A DNA stretch of 37,093 nucleotides from the IMG/VR virus record IMGVR_UViG_3300023175_001523, positions 1-37,093 of that record; one strand, given 5' to 3'. Made by a program: the position numbers and the translations under genes. Under the pieces are notes generated by a model. The model was given only the letters and a program-made list of their open reading frames with translations. It did not search any database and was not told the origin of the DNA. Each line of letters opens with the position of its first letter. Positions within the stretch are counted from its first letter, which is position 1. This document shows positions 1 through 7,143 of this stretch, one piece after another. This stretch comes from a virus.

Positions 1-1117
1 CAAATCCTAAGTCAGTTAGGTATTGTTGTAGTTCTTTAATAGCATCTACTTCGTCTGCATCATTAGCAAGACCGCCTTTACCTGAACTAGCAAATGCTTC
101 TAGGCTACCTGCTGTTTCGCCGCCTTCATCGCCGCCTTCTTCGCCGCCTTCTTCGCCGCCTTCTTCGCCACCTTCTTCACCAGCTTCACTTGGTGGACGC
201 TCAACACCTACACCACCAACTGTGCCATAAGTAACATTATTTGGAATCTTACTCCAGTCTGGATTACCGTCGGCGTCTAGATATTCTTCAGGAATTTCAT
301 CACCGTTGTTGATTTGCGGTAAGTTTCCTTCTTCACCAGGTGCGTCTGCACTGTCAGTTCCTGTTGCAGTTGCGCCAGCAGCGGGAAGATCTGGAGCATT
401 TCTAATTGCTTGTCTTGCTGCCGCAGTGTTTGGTTCACTTAAAATGTTTCCGTCTATAAGTGCATTAATGTCTGCTATTACATTTCTTAATTCTTCTTGT
501 TCTGCTGCTGATAACGCTTCAGAAACAAATGCTTCTAATAGGTTGTATTCTTTTAAATAACCACGTAATGATGTTGGAACACTTTCGTTCATTCTTCCAA
601 TTAGGTCATTATATTTACGAATAAGTTCATCTAATTTTTGTGCGGCTGCATTACGATCTTGTTCGTTTGCTACTTCAAGTTCTGTGCCGTCACTTAATCT
701 AATCTTTCCGTCGTCGGTTGGAGTAGGCTCTGATGTATTTCTATTGTCTGGAGCTGCTGCTGTTGTAGCGCCACCATCTGCATCAGTGTTAGCCATGTAA
801 CTTGCATCACCTTGATCTTCTTCATCTGGATCGTACGGATTACCGTCAGCGTCTACTTCTTGAGCTCCACGTCCGTCACTGTGAGCAAGGAATGCTTGCA
901 AACGATCATCGTTCATGTAGTAAACTTTTACAACATCGTCTCTGCTATAGTTGTCACCACCGTTGCGTAAACCTGTAAAAAGTTTAAATGAATCGTCTCT
1001 TTTAATATTAAAATTAGTTAACGAACCAGTGTCTTGTACTCTACGTTCAGCTTTAATTTCAACTGCTTCGTTTAATTGTACACTGTCAAGTGTGTTTAGT
1101 AGTTTTCTAAAATCCAT
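1..1117 (-). CDS. Candidate packaged virion protein with acidic Gly/Glu linker (C-terminus outside window)
   Basis: The reading frame starts at an ATG at 1117-1115 behind a GGAGG ribosome site and runs off the left edge, so only the first ~372 residues are seen. The N-terminus is MDFRKLLNTLDSVQLNE followed by Ala, which contains the L-x-E cleavage tripeptide of T4-type prohead proteases. The middle is low-complexity and rich in Asp, Ala and Pro. A run of GGEE repeats (12-base DNA repeats) follows, and the last visible residues (DAIKELQQYLTDLGF) resemble the start of a peptidoglycan-binding repeat. The start overlaps the stop of the upstream gene (TGATG), so it belongs to the operon extending to 6458. 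Function unknown. A virion-associated, possibly cell-wall-binding protein is an inference from the leader and the final helix. Confidence 0.75.
   Translation of the reverse strand, partial: MDFRKLLNTLDSVQLNEAVEIKAERRVQDTGSLTNFNIKRDDSFKLFTGLRNGGDNYSRDDVVKVYYMNDDRLQAFLAHSDGRGAQEVDADGNPYDPDEEDQGDASYMANTDADGGATTAAAPDNRNTSEPTPTDDGKIRLSDGTELEVANEQDRNAAAQKLDELIRKYNDLIGRMNESVPTSLRGYLKEYNLLEAFVSEALSAAEQEELRNVIADINALIDGNILSEPNTAAARQAIRNAPDLPAAGATATGTDSADAPGEEGNLPQINNGDEIPEEYLDADGNPDWSKIPNNVTYGTVGGVGVERPPSEAGEEGGEEGGEEGGEEGGDEGGETAGSLEAFASSGKGGLANDADEVDAIKELQQYLTDLGF
119..178. repeat. Five tandem 12-base repeats encoding Gly-Gly-Glu-Glu linker
   Basis: Five consecutive 12-base units of the form gccgccttcttc, the first and last with one mismatch, lie inside the partial gene at the left edge. 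On the coding strand they encode GGEE or GGDE units, which form a flexible acidic linker. They are much more GC-rich than their surroundings. Copy number in such arrays can change by slippage. Confidence 0.85.
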
Positions 1118-1470
1118 CACTTACCTCCGGTAACTTTTTGAAGTTTGTGTGTTAGACCTTCTTTGTAAGCAACCATATCGTCTGGAGTAATTTGCGCCTC
1201 TGGTTGATCACTAAATTTTGTTTCGTAGTCTAAATGATGATATACTGAACTAACATAGTCACCTGCTTTGGTAATCTTTGATTGTACCCAACCTTCTAAG
1301 CCTTCTTGTTCGGATACATTTTTAAGCATATCGTGCAGTTTAATAGCATATTTTGCTATTTTGTATAGCTCTGCACGAGCCATCTGTACTTCGTGATCTG
1401 CTTCGGCTCTACCTGCTAGGTCTGCAAGGCCTTCGTTGACACGAGAATTTTTGAATTCTGATTTGCGCAT
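1117..1470 (-). CDS. Small helical phage protein of unknown function, candidate packaged protein
   Basis: A 117-residue, mostly helical, charged protein with no membrane segment. It starts MRKSEFKNSRVNE followed by Gly, close to the leader pattern of its operon neighbours but with Val in place of Leu/Ile before x-E. The core (about residues 28-95) includes ARAELYKIAKYAIKLHDML and EGLEGWVQSKITKAGDYV. From memory, similar helical segments occur in other T4-like marine phages, sometimes inside larger structural proteins, but I cannot name a family. A late promoter (1508-1514) lies 38 bases upstream of the ATG and a GGAG ribosome site precedes it, so this is the first gene of a late sub-operon that continues into the left-edge gene. 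Confidence 0.8.
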   Translation of the reverse strand: MRKSEFKNSRVNEGLADLAGRAEADHEVQMARAELYKIAKYAIKLHDMLKNVSEQEGLEGWVQSKITKAGDYVSSVYHHLDYETKFSDQPEAQITPDDMVAYKEGLTHKLQKVTGGK

Positions 1471-1507
1471 TAATTTACTCCAAATTAAGTTATAACTTTA
1501 TTTGTAG

Positions 1508-1514
1508 TATTTAT
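1508..1514 (-). promoter_or_regulatory. T4-like late promoter core ATAAATA
   Basis: The minus strand reads GATAAATAC inside the 3' end of the preceding gene. By T4 late-promoter spacing, transcription would start near 1502 and give a 32-base leader before the ATG at 1470. Confidence 0.6.
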
Positions 1515-1915
1515 CTCTTAATCGTCTTACCGCCCATTAAATTGTCATCAACATCTAATGCGTTTGCGGCAGTTCCGTCTGCGTTTTTATGTTGTGGTGC
1601 TACAGGAATACCATTTTTATCTTTTTTGATTTTTTGTTTTGCTGCTGGAGGATTAGCAACTGAAGCAATATTACCTGCACTTGTGCCGCCTGCTGATGCA
1701 TCTTCATTAATACCTGCTTGCACCATTGTTATTGCTTGTTTAATATAACGTGGTCTTACGTGTAGTTCTTGTTCAACTTTAGAAATAATTTCATCTTCAG
1801 GCATACCTTGTTTTAGTAATTCCTTAACCATTGGTATAACATCGTTTTTCATATCTGCTGGTTTGTCTGAACTAAACCAATCTAAAAAGCCTTCATCTAA
1901 TTCTTGTATTTTCAT
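1511..1915 (-). CDS. Small protein with LxE leader, candidate packaged protein
   Basis: A 134-residue protein starting MKIQELDE followed by GFLDWFSS. The leader carries two overlapping candidate protease sites (I-Q-E at 3-5, L-D-E at 6-8). Residues ~22-70 are predicted helical (MVKELLKQGMPEDEIISKV and RPRYIKQAITMVQAG), like a small helix-turn-helix or UBA-like bundle. The C-terminal half is low-complexity, rich in Ala, Asn and Lys. The ATG overlaps the stop of the 553-residue gene by ATGA, so translation is probably coupled. No enzymatic motif is visible. Function unknown. Packaging into the head is inferred from the leader shared with its neighbours. Confidence 0.8.
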   Translation of the reverse strand: MKIQELDEGFLDWFSSDKPADMKNDVIPMVKELLKQGMPEDEIISKVEQELHVRPRYIKQAITMVQAGINEDASAGGTSAGNIASVANPPAAKQKIKKDKNGIPVAPQHKNADGTAANALDVDDNLMGGKTIKR

Positions 1916-3573
1916 TTGTTTCTCCCTGCTTTCATATTAGCGCACCAGTGATACATTTTAGCACGTTCGCCGCTGCTATTACTTGCCTTTTTCCTTAGTT
2001 CACTTACACTTCCATCACAACTAGCACCTGAACGGGCTACACGCCCTGGACGACTGTTACCACTAACTTTACCGTCAGCAAAGTTTTCGCTTATCATTGC
2101 TAGGAATTCTTTGTGTTTAGATCTAAAGTATTTCTTTGCTTTCTCTGGATCTTCTTTATACATTCTATACCATGCTTTGAATTGAGGATCGCTGTTAAGA
2201 GCTGTCTTAACCCAATCAATAATTGATTCGTCTACTGGCTCTTGCATGTGCTGTTGTATGTTTTTAGCAGTACGTTCAAATTTATGATCTTTGTGTTTAA
2301 AGCCATAACCGCCTGCTGCTTCCCAACTGTTAATATTTACACCATAATCGTCAATTAGTATGTTTGGTGTACCATCTTGTTGTGTAGCATACTTTGCTTT
2401 ATCGTGTGTAATAATAACATCATCTGGTGGAAAGAAACTAAGATTTTTTTCAACCCATTCTCTTTTATGAGGTTCTGAATTAGGATCGTCAGGCAGAGGT
2501 GAACTAAGAATTTTGTATGATCCTTTTACTTCTTTAATTAAATTAAGTAATTGTTTAGCATTATTTGTTAATGGTAAGTTAAGCCAAAAATCTTCAGTTT
2601 GTCTTATTTTGTCAAGTGCCTGCGGAATTTGTTCTTTGCCAATATCGGACCAGTGATCTACATTCATTAGTTTAGCCCAAGAGCCAAAGAAATCTGCAAG
2701 TACACCATCCATATCAACATAGATTTCTGTAGCACTTGCTATTTCGCCTAATGCTTCTTTGATTTCTACAAACTTTAAATGATCATAGTATAATGGATCT
2801 TCTTTGATATGATCCATAGCAATTTTTAATGCTAGTTTACGATCATTAGTGTGTTCCATTTCTACTTCAACACCCATTGCTAATTGTCTTTGTAGTTCAC
2901 TGTCACTAATACTTTCGTTTTTATTGCGTCCTTGACAGTGGGCACGTTGACTAAAGCCTCTTGGGTTATTACAGTTAATAGAGCGTTTATATTTTTCACT
3001 CCATTTCTCGTCAATTATTTGTACAGACTCTGCAAACAACTGCGGATTTTTATCAGCCCAACGTCTTAATAAAACGCCTGCCATTGCATTTGCTTCATTC
3101 TCGTCTGGACTTCCGTCTGAACCGTCTAATTCTTCCTTTTCTTCACGCTGTTTACAATGTACTAATTCGTGTGCAAGTGTACGCATTGTGTCCATTTGAT
3201 GCCTACGGTCGTAACTTACAGTAATGCTTTCATCGTATGTATCAAAGTATCCAAACGTTCTGTCAAGCTCTTTGCCTGTCATCGTAATTTTAGGAAACTT
3301 TTGTATACCTAATGTGTCTACACAAAAACGTGCAAATTGATTATAGTTGTCTCTAGTTCTTTGATCAACACTTTCTTCAAGAACGCCTAAGTTAAACAAT
3401 ACGTTTGTGCTTTTGCCTTTGACTTTAGTGCTTAGTGTAGGAGGATGTCCATCTTTATCTACATTAAAACCAAACTTTTTTGCTTCAATAGGAATTTGTC
3501 CTACACCTACATCAACTGTAGTGTTAACACCTTTTACTATGCGACCATCTTCGTTTAGTTCATGTAATCTCAT
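1912..3573 (-). CDS. Multidomain HExxH metallopeptidase - Cys module - HAD 5'(3')-nucleotidase fusion, candidate packaged enzyme
   Basis: A 553-residue modular protein. The leader MRLHELNE contains L-H-E and L-N-E. An N-terminal domain of unknown function (~10-65) is followed by a zinc peptidase-like domain (~70-180) with HELVH at 135-139 and a downstream ENEANAMAG as the likely third ligand region. A Cys module (C201 and C213, pattern CNNPRGFSQRAHC) follows. A helical segment ~225-270 (MGVEVEMEHT, ALKIAMDH) resembles a small phage domain I recall as DUF5661. Next is a HAD-type domain (~282-440) starting VDMDGVLADF, as in 5'(3')-deoxyribonucleotidases, with LIDDYGVNINSW as the later acidic motif. 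The last module has C519 and C544 (SGASCDGSV, YHWCANMKAGR). Several L/I-x-E tripeptides fall at domain borders (LEE ~65-67, IDE ~187-189, LGE ~275-277). Both neighbours overlap by ATGA. Domain calls are motif-based; substrates are unknown. Confidence 0.8.
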   Translation of the reverse strand: MRLHELNEDGRIVKGVNTTVDVGVGQIPIEAKKFGFNVDKDGHPPTLSTKVKGKSTNVLFNLGVLEESVDQRTRDNYNQFARFCVDTLGIQKFPKITMTGKELDRTFGYFDTYDESITVSYDRRHQMDTMRTLAHELVHCKQREEKEELDGSDGSPDENEANAMAGVLLRRWADKNPQLFAESVQIIDEKWSEKYKRSINCNNPRGFSQRAHCQGRNKNESISDSELQRQLAMGVEVEMEHTNDRKLALKIAMDHIKEDPLYYDHLKFVEIKEALGEIASATEIYVDMDGVLADFFGSWAKLMNVDHWSDIGKEQIPQALDKIRQTEDFWLNLPLTNNAKQLLNLIKEVKGSYKILSSPLPDDPNSEPHKREWVEKNLSFFPPDDVIITHDKAKYATQQDGTPNILIDDYGVNINSWEAAGGYGFKHKDHKFERTAKNIQQHMQEPVDESIIDWVKTALNSDPQFKAWYRMYKEDPEKAKKYFRSKHKEFLAMISENFADGKVSGNSRPGRVARSGASCDGSVSELRKKASNSSGERAKMYHWCANMKAGRNK

Positions 3574-3863
3574 CTGTTTCTTCTAAATCTATTTCTAAGT
3601 CTCGGATTTTGAGTTTGCATACTTTTTTGTATGTCTTTGTTTACTTGGTTTGGATCTATTCCTGCGGCTCTACTTAAACTGTCGGCATCGGCTTGGGTTT
3701 GATCAACCTTGTCCTGCATACCTTTGCCTACAACATTCATTCTGTCTACCATACCTGAATCAGTTGTTTTACTTTTTAGCAATGCGGCTTGTTGTTGTTT
3801 TCTTAGAGCTACCTGTCTAGCTGTCATTGTAGGTGCATCTTCTAATATTTCATACATTTTCAT
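3570..3863 (-). CDS. Small basic Gln-rich protein with LxE leader
   Basis: A 97-residue protein beginning MKMYEILE then DAP, where I-L-E fits a T4-type prohead protease site after residue 8. The remainder is hydrophilic, rich in Gln, Lys and Asp, probably helical (RQVALRKQQQAALLKSK), and ends in a strongly basic tail (RLRNRFRRNR) that could contact DNA. It overlaps both neighbouring genes by ATGA. No known family recognised. In size, charge and leader it resembles T4-style internal head proteins, but there is no obvious sequence similarity to them. Confidence 0.75.
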   Translation of the reverse strand: MKMYEILEDAPTMTARQVALRKQQQAALLKSKTTDSGMVDRMNVVGKGMQDKVDQTQADADSLSRAAGIDPNQVNKDIQKSMQTQNPRLRNRFRRNR

Positions 3864-4072
3864 TTCTTGCGTCCTCTAAACTGCTCTGGAAAGCCTAACC
3901 AATATGGACGACTAAACCAAAGTTCGAACCATTCTTTATCACCTGCTCTAATATTGCGAGCCTTTTCAATTTCTCTTTTTTCTGTACCAGTGTGCGAAAT
4001 GTTTTCTTGGTACGGTGTAAGACCTTTGAACTCGTTAATACCTGCAAGTCTGCGTAAATCGTCTAGGTCCAT
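3860..4072 (-). CDS. Small protein with LxE leader and aromatic C-terminal motif
   Basis: A 70-residue protein starting MDLDDLRRLAGINE then FKG, with I-N-E as candidate protease site at 12-14. The C-terminal part has a dense aromatic stretch (KEWFELWFSRPYWLGFPEQF). I recall similar EWF-LWFS-PY stretches in other marine phages, but no function. There is no membrane segment. The ATG sits two bases after the TAA of the nucleotidyltransferase gene. Function unknown. Confidence 0.7.
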   Translation of the reverse strand: MDLDDLRRLAGINEFKGLTPYQENISHTGTEKREIEKARNIRAGDKEWFELWFSRPYWLGFPEQFRGRKK

Positions 4073-4073
4073 A

Positions 4074-5561
4074 TTAACCTCTAGATTGATTTAAACTAGC
4101 CATAATGTCAGCTGGAACTTCATTTGCACTTACTTCAACACGATCAGTTCTGCTATTATGTTTCCAATAAGTTTCTTTGGATTGTCCATTTGCGTCTTTA
4201 GTAACTTCTAACTTATATATACCGGCAGTGTAAACATCTTTTGTAGAACCGTCTGCGTTTTTACTTCTATTAACATCGCCAAAACCGTATTGCGCATCGC
4301 CAGCATCTAACGAGTTGCCATCCTTGTCAAAACGCTTTGTAACTTTTAATCCGCCGTTATTATATTTTACTGTAATAACTCCGGTCTTAAGATTATGTGT
4401 TTGCGATATACCGCCCATCGCAGGTGAACGCCATTGCGAAGGCTTACCGGCAGCGTCCCATAAAAATGTACCGTCGGCGTTACTAAGAGTCATTCCTAGT
4501 TTTGTTTGTCTTGCTATAGCACCATCACCTAAATCGCCTTCTTGCTGCGGCATCTCTGGAAACTGTGGAACTGGCACCGGGTCAATCTTTTCAGGACCTG
4601 CATCTGCCTCACGCATTTTCTTTCTTTTGCTTTTACACGCTTCTAATGCATGTACAATATGTTCGCTTGAGATTTGGAAACGGCTTCCTCTTGCAGTAAG
4701 TTCCTTGCCTACAATCATTTTAAGCCATTCTGCAAGTTGATCAATATCGTCAGTTGCAGCAATCTTATCAGCAATTAAACTAATAATGTGCGAGCGTAAA
4801 CGTCCCTGATCTATAACTAAATTGCTTTCGTTAGTTTTGTTATTATGTTGTTTCCAGGCAGTAGCATATAATACTTCTTCCCAGTCAGCACCATAACGCT
4901 TTTTAAATTCTTCTTTGCGATCTTTAATCCACTTCTCCATACCAGGAGGTGCGTCTTCTGCGACCACTTCTTCTTTATCTTTGATTCCCATACCTTGTCT
5001 AACTGCTGCAAACATTTCCTCAGCAACTTCTGGGCGAGGTACACCGTTAGTAAATGATTCTAGATCATTGTCAGCAGCCGCTTGACGCATTTTACTTGCA
5101 CTCATACCTTCTGCACCATCTGCATCTGGATCACGCTCGCCTGCACTTACAACTTCAATTGAATCAAAAGTATAGCCAATCTTGCCTGACTTATCTGGCT
5201 TACCATTATAATCGTTAAATAATTTTTTAAAGCCTTCTACTCTATCACTTCCTGCTACATAGATAATATCAGTATAACCTAGATTTTGTAGCATAACCAT
5301 CATGTCCATTGGTGTACGAACGTCTGGATGACCTATAGTAATTTCAGGAAAGAAGAATTTTGCATAGCGCAATTTATCAGTAAAGGGTAAAGGATCTGTT
5401 TTAGGTTTTTGTGACTGACTAAGAAACACATAGTGATCACCGTTGTGTGACTTTAGTGCTTCCACTAACTTTTGGTGACCTATAGTAGGAGGATTCATAC
5501 GTCCAAATGCTACTACTGCTGTTCGCTTCTGTGGCGCTTCAAAGAGTTGTCTAAGTTTCAC
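4074..5561 (-). CDS. Cytidylyltransferase/NMN-adenylyltransferase-like fusion protein, candidate packaged enzyme
   Basis: A 495-residue protein starting at GTG (5561-5559) overlapping the upstream stop as GTGA, with an AAGGGG ribosome site. After the leader MKLRQLFE (L-F-E, then Ala), residues ~12-190 form a nucleotidyltransferase fold. GRMNPPTIGH (20-29) carries the HxGH-type nucleotide-binding motif in the form TIGH, and SASKMR (154-159) matches the second phosphate-binding motif. This family joins a nucleotide to a phosphorylated substrate such as NMN, but the substrate cannot be read here. A linker ~203-245 (PPGMEKWIKDRKEEFKKRYG, then WEEVLYATAWK) looks like a separate small phage module. 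Helical residues ~250-325 and a repetitive beta-rich C-terminus (~340-490, many DANG/NADGS turns) follow. The first His of HxGH is Thr, as in some NMNAT-like and phage members. Confidence 0.8.
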   Translation of the reverse strand: MKLRQLFEAPQKRTAVVAFGRMNPPTIGHQKLVEALKSHNGDHYVFLSQSQKPKTDPLPFTDKLRYAKFFFPEITIGHPDVRTPMDMMVMLQNLGYTDIIYVAGSDRVEGFKKLFNDYNGKPDKSGKIGYTFDSIEVVSAGERDPDADGAEGMSASKMRQAAADNDLESFTNGVPRPEVAEEMFAAVRQGMGIKDKEEVVAEDAPPGMEKWIKDRKEEFKKRYGADWEEVLYATAWKQHNNKTNESNLVIDQGRLRSHIISLIADKIAATDDIDQLAEWLKMIVGKELTARGSRFQISSEHIVHALEACKSKRKKMREADAGPEKIDPVPVPQFPEMPQQEGDLGDGAIARQTKLGMTLSNADGTFLWDAAGKPSQWRSPAMGGISQTHNLKTGVITVKYNNGGLKVTKRFDKDGNSLDAGDAQYGFGDVNRSKNADGSTKDVYTAGIYKLEVTKDANGQSKETYWKHNSRTDRVEVSANEVPADIMASLNQSRG

Positions 5562-5893
5562 TTATATTCCCCTTTTTTAATTTCTTCTAATTCTTCTGTA
5601 GTAATTCTGTTTAGAATATTTACTCTATCATCGCTAGTATAAAGCTCTGATGGTGCTCTTGCAATATTAAATTTTGTACAGTAACCTTCCATTGCTTGAT
5701 CAACTACAGAACCTAACAATGATTCTGGGTCAACGTTGCCACCATTACGGTGTGTGTCAGCCATCTTTGCAATAGCCGGAAAGTATTTTTTACGATAAAA
5801 TATAGGGTCATTGCGCATGTATACAATAGTATCATCTACAATGTCAAAGTTTGTAAGACTGTCGTTATGTTGTGTAAATTCATTTATCTTCAT
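5558..5893 (-). CDS. Conserved-looking hypothetical protein starting MKINEF
   Basis: A 111-residue protein. The frame is open further upstream, but that extension overlaps the conserved Cys-rich end of the 187-residue gene in another frame. The ATG at 5893-5891, one base after that gene's stop, gives MKINEFTQHN, which again contains an I-x-E tripeptide at residues 3-5. The core (VYMRNDPIFYRKKYFPAIAK, residues ~27-46) is rich in aromatic and basic residues, and the C-terminal half is helical and charged. No enzyme motif recognised. It overlaps the following nucleotidyltransferase gene by GTGA. Confidence 0.78.
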   Translation of the reverse strand: MKINEFTQHNDSLTNFDIVDDTIVYMRNDPIFYRKKYFPAIAKMADTHRNGGNVDPESLLGSVVDQAMEGYCTKFNIARAPSELYTSDDRVNILNRITTEELEEIKKGEYK

Positions 5894-5894
5894 A

Positions 5895-6458
5895 TTACCA
5901 CTTCCTACATGACCAGTAACGTGCCTTCCAACGAGGTCCCGGATTATCGCAATTATGTCTTGCTCTAAAACTTCTACGTCTTGCTGGATTAGATTTTTTA
6001 ATACGCATTTTTTTGTCACCAAAGTTTACTTTAACAACATTACCGTTTGGCTTGCGTACATATACTTTAAACTTTTTAACATCGCCTCTTGTAGGTTTGC
6101 CTAGTTTAACTTTACGACCACGGTATTCTGCTTCGTCTAGTTCGTCATCTTCGTTAAACCACATAACTCCATATTCTTCAAAGAAGTCGTCACCGTCATA
6201 TGTTTCTTCATCTATTTCTTCTAAGTCAGTTGATACTTCGATATCAAAATCTTCATAACCTTCGTTAAACATATGATCTGCTAAACGATTTACAAATTCA
6301 CTTACAATATCTTCGCCAAGTGCTTGTGGTAACGGAATGTGTATAACAGTAGCATCTTGCTCTGTTTCAAAAATTTCATGATTTGGAAAGACACTTTCGT
6401 TTAAGCCTTCGCTCAATACATCTTGTTTTTCCATTACTATTCTTACAAAATGTTCCAT
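5895..6458 (-). CDS. Acidic protein with C-terminal paired-Cys module
   Basis: A 187-residue protein with an AGGA ribosome site before the ATG. The N-terminus is longer than in its neighbours but includes VLSEGLNE (two L-x-E tripeptides, ~residues 14-21). The centre is very acidic (EEIDEETYDGDDFFEEYG). Residues ~128-187 form a basic module: a beta-rich stretch KFKVYVRKPNGNVVKVNFGD, then RRRSFRARHNC and a terminal ARYWSCRKW, with the Cys pair at 170 and 184. From memory this module is widespread as a C-terminal add-on in T4-like phages and some large viruses. I do not know a demonstrated function; metal or nucleic-acid binding is a guess. First gene of the leader-bearing operon. Confidence 0.8.
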   Translation of the reverse strand: MEHFVRIVMEKQDVLSEGLNESVFPNHEIFETEQDATVIHIPLPQALGEDIVSEFVNRLADHMFNEGYEDFDIEVSTDLEEIDEETYDGDDFFEEYGVMWFNEDDELDEAEYRGRKVKLGKPTRGDVKKFKVYVRKPNGNVVKVNFGDKKMRIKKSNPARRRSFRARHNCDNPGPRWKARYWSCRKW

Positions 6459-6459
6459 G

Positions 6460-7134
6460 TTAAATTCCTGTATTACCGTTTAATGCGTATATTGCTGCTG
6501 CAATTCTATCTAGTGCATCATTAATATTTGTTGGGTCTGGATCAGCCCAGTGATTGCTATCGTTTGGTGTATAAGCAATGTTTGTTAGTGCAGACGCATC
6601 TGCTTTAGCAGCCAATGCTGAACTAACTGTTTGATAAAAGTTTGGATCGTCGTTGATTGCTGCGGCAAGTTCATTTAAACTGTCTAATGAACCTGGAGTA
6701 CCAACACGTAAGTCATCGTCTAATGCTTGAACAGCCGCAGTCACATCTGCTGTTGTTGCGTATCCGTCTATGTTAGCAACTAGTGTTGCTGTAGTACCGT
6801 CGCCTTTAAGTAAACTAACTTTAACACCAGCACCGCCGACTTCTTGGTCTTGTAGTGCAAATGAGTTGTTTATCCATAATTTAGTAGCATATACATCGTT
6901 CCAGTTTTTGCCTGGACTACCTAAGTCTCTTGCATCATCTTGATCAGGTAAAACATTAACACCAATTTGTGTTAAGTCTGTATCTGGTTTGTTTGTTAGA
7001 TCATTGTAGTCGCCAGTAAATGCACTAGTATACACATCTGTGAAATTTGCTTCAATTTTTTCAAATGCTGAACGTAAGCTCTCACCGTCGCCTGTTAATT
7101 CACCTGTACCTAAATTAATATTCTGTTGCGCCAT
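6460..7134 (-). CDS. Tail-fibre-like virion protein with fibre-anchor module
   Basis: A 224-residue protein. Its first ~35 residues (INLGTGELTGDGESLRSAFE, then KIEANFTDVY) match the N-terminal module of the 236- and 2808-residue fibre proteins at 25154-25864 and 27091-35517. Residues ~40-48 carry the GDYNDLTNKP motif common in phage fibres, also present twice in the 399-residue protein. The rest is polar and beta-rich with Ala-rich helices near ~125-175. It lacks the C-terminal fibre domain of the giant protein. Probably a short fibre, adaptor or baseplate decoration. Confidence 0.75.
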   Translation of the reverse strand: MAQQNINLGTGELTGDGESLRSAFEKIEANFTDVYTSAFTGDYNDLTNKPDTDLTQIGVNVLPDQDDARDLGSPGKNWNDVYATKLWINNSFALQDQEVGGAGVKVSLLKGDGTTATLVANIDGYATTADVTAAVQALDDDLRVGTPGSLDSLNELAAAINDDPNFYQTVSSALAAKADASALTNIAYTPNDSNHWADPDPTNINDALDRIAAAIYALNGNTGI

Positions 7135-7143
7135 CGTTCTTTC

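Noticed and set aside
119-178. Short tandem repeats considered as a CRISPR array
   Set aside because: Units are 12 bases without spacers and encode a GGEE linker in a continuous reading frame; no CRISPR array or cas gene is visible in the window.
4817-5044. 75-codon minus-strand frame inside the nucleotidyltransferase gene
   Set aside because: Out-of-frame shadow of the clear nucleotidyltransferase fusion; Lys-rich composition is a by-product of AT-rich codons.
5893-6022. Longer N-terminus (154 residues) for the 111-residue protein
   Set aside because: The extension overlaps the conserved Cys-rich end of the upstream gene in another frame, whereas the ATG at 5893 follows that gene's stop directly and gives the leader pattern of the operon.
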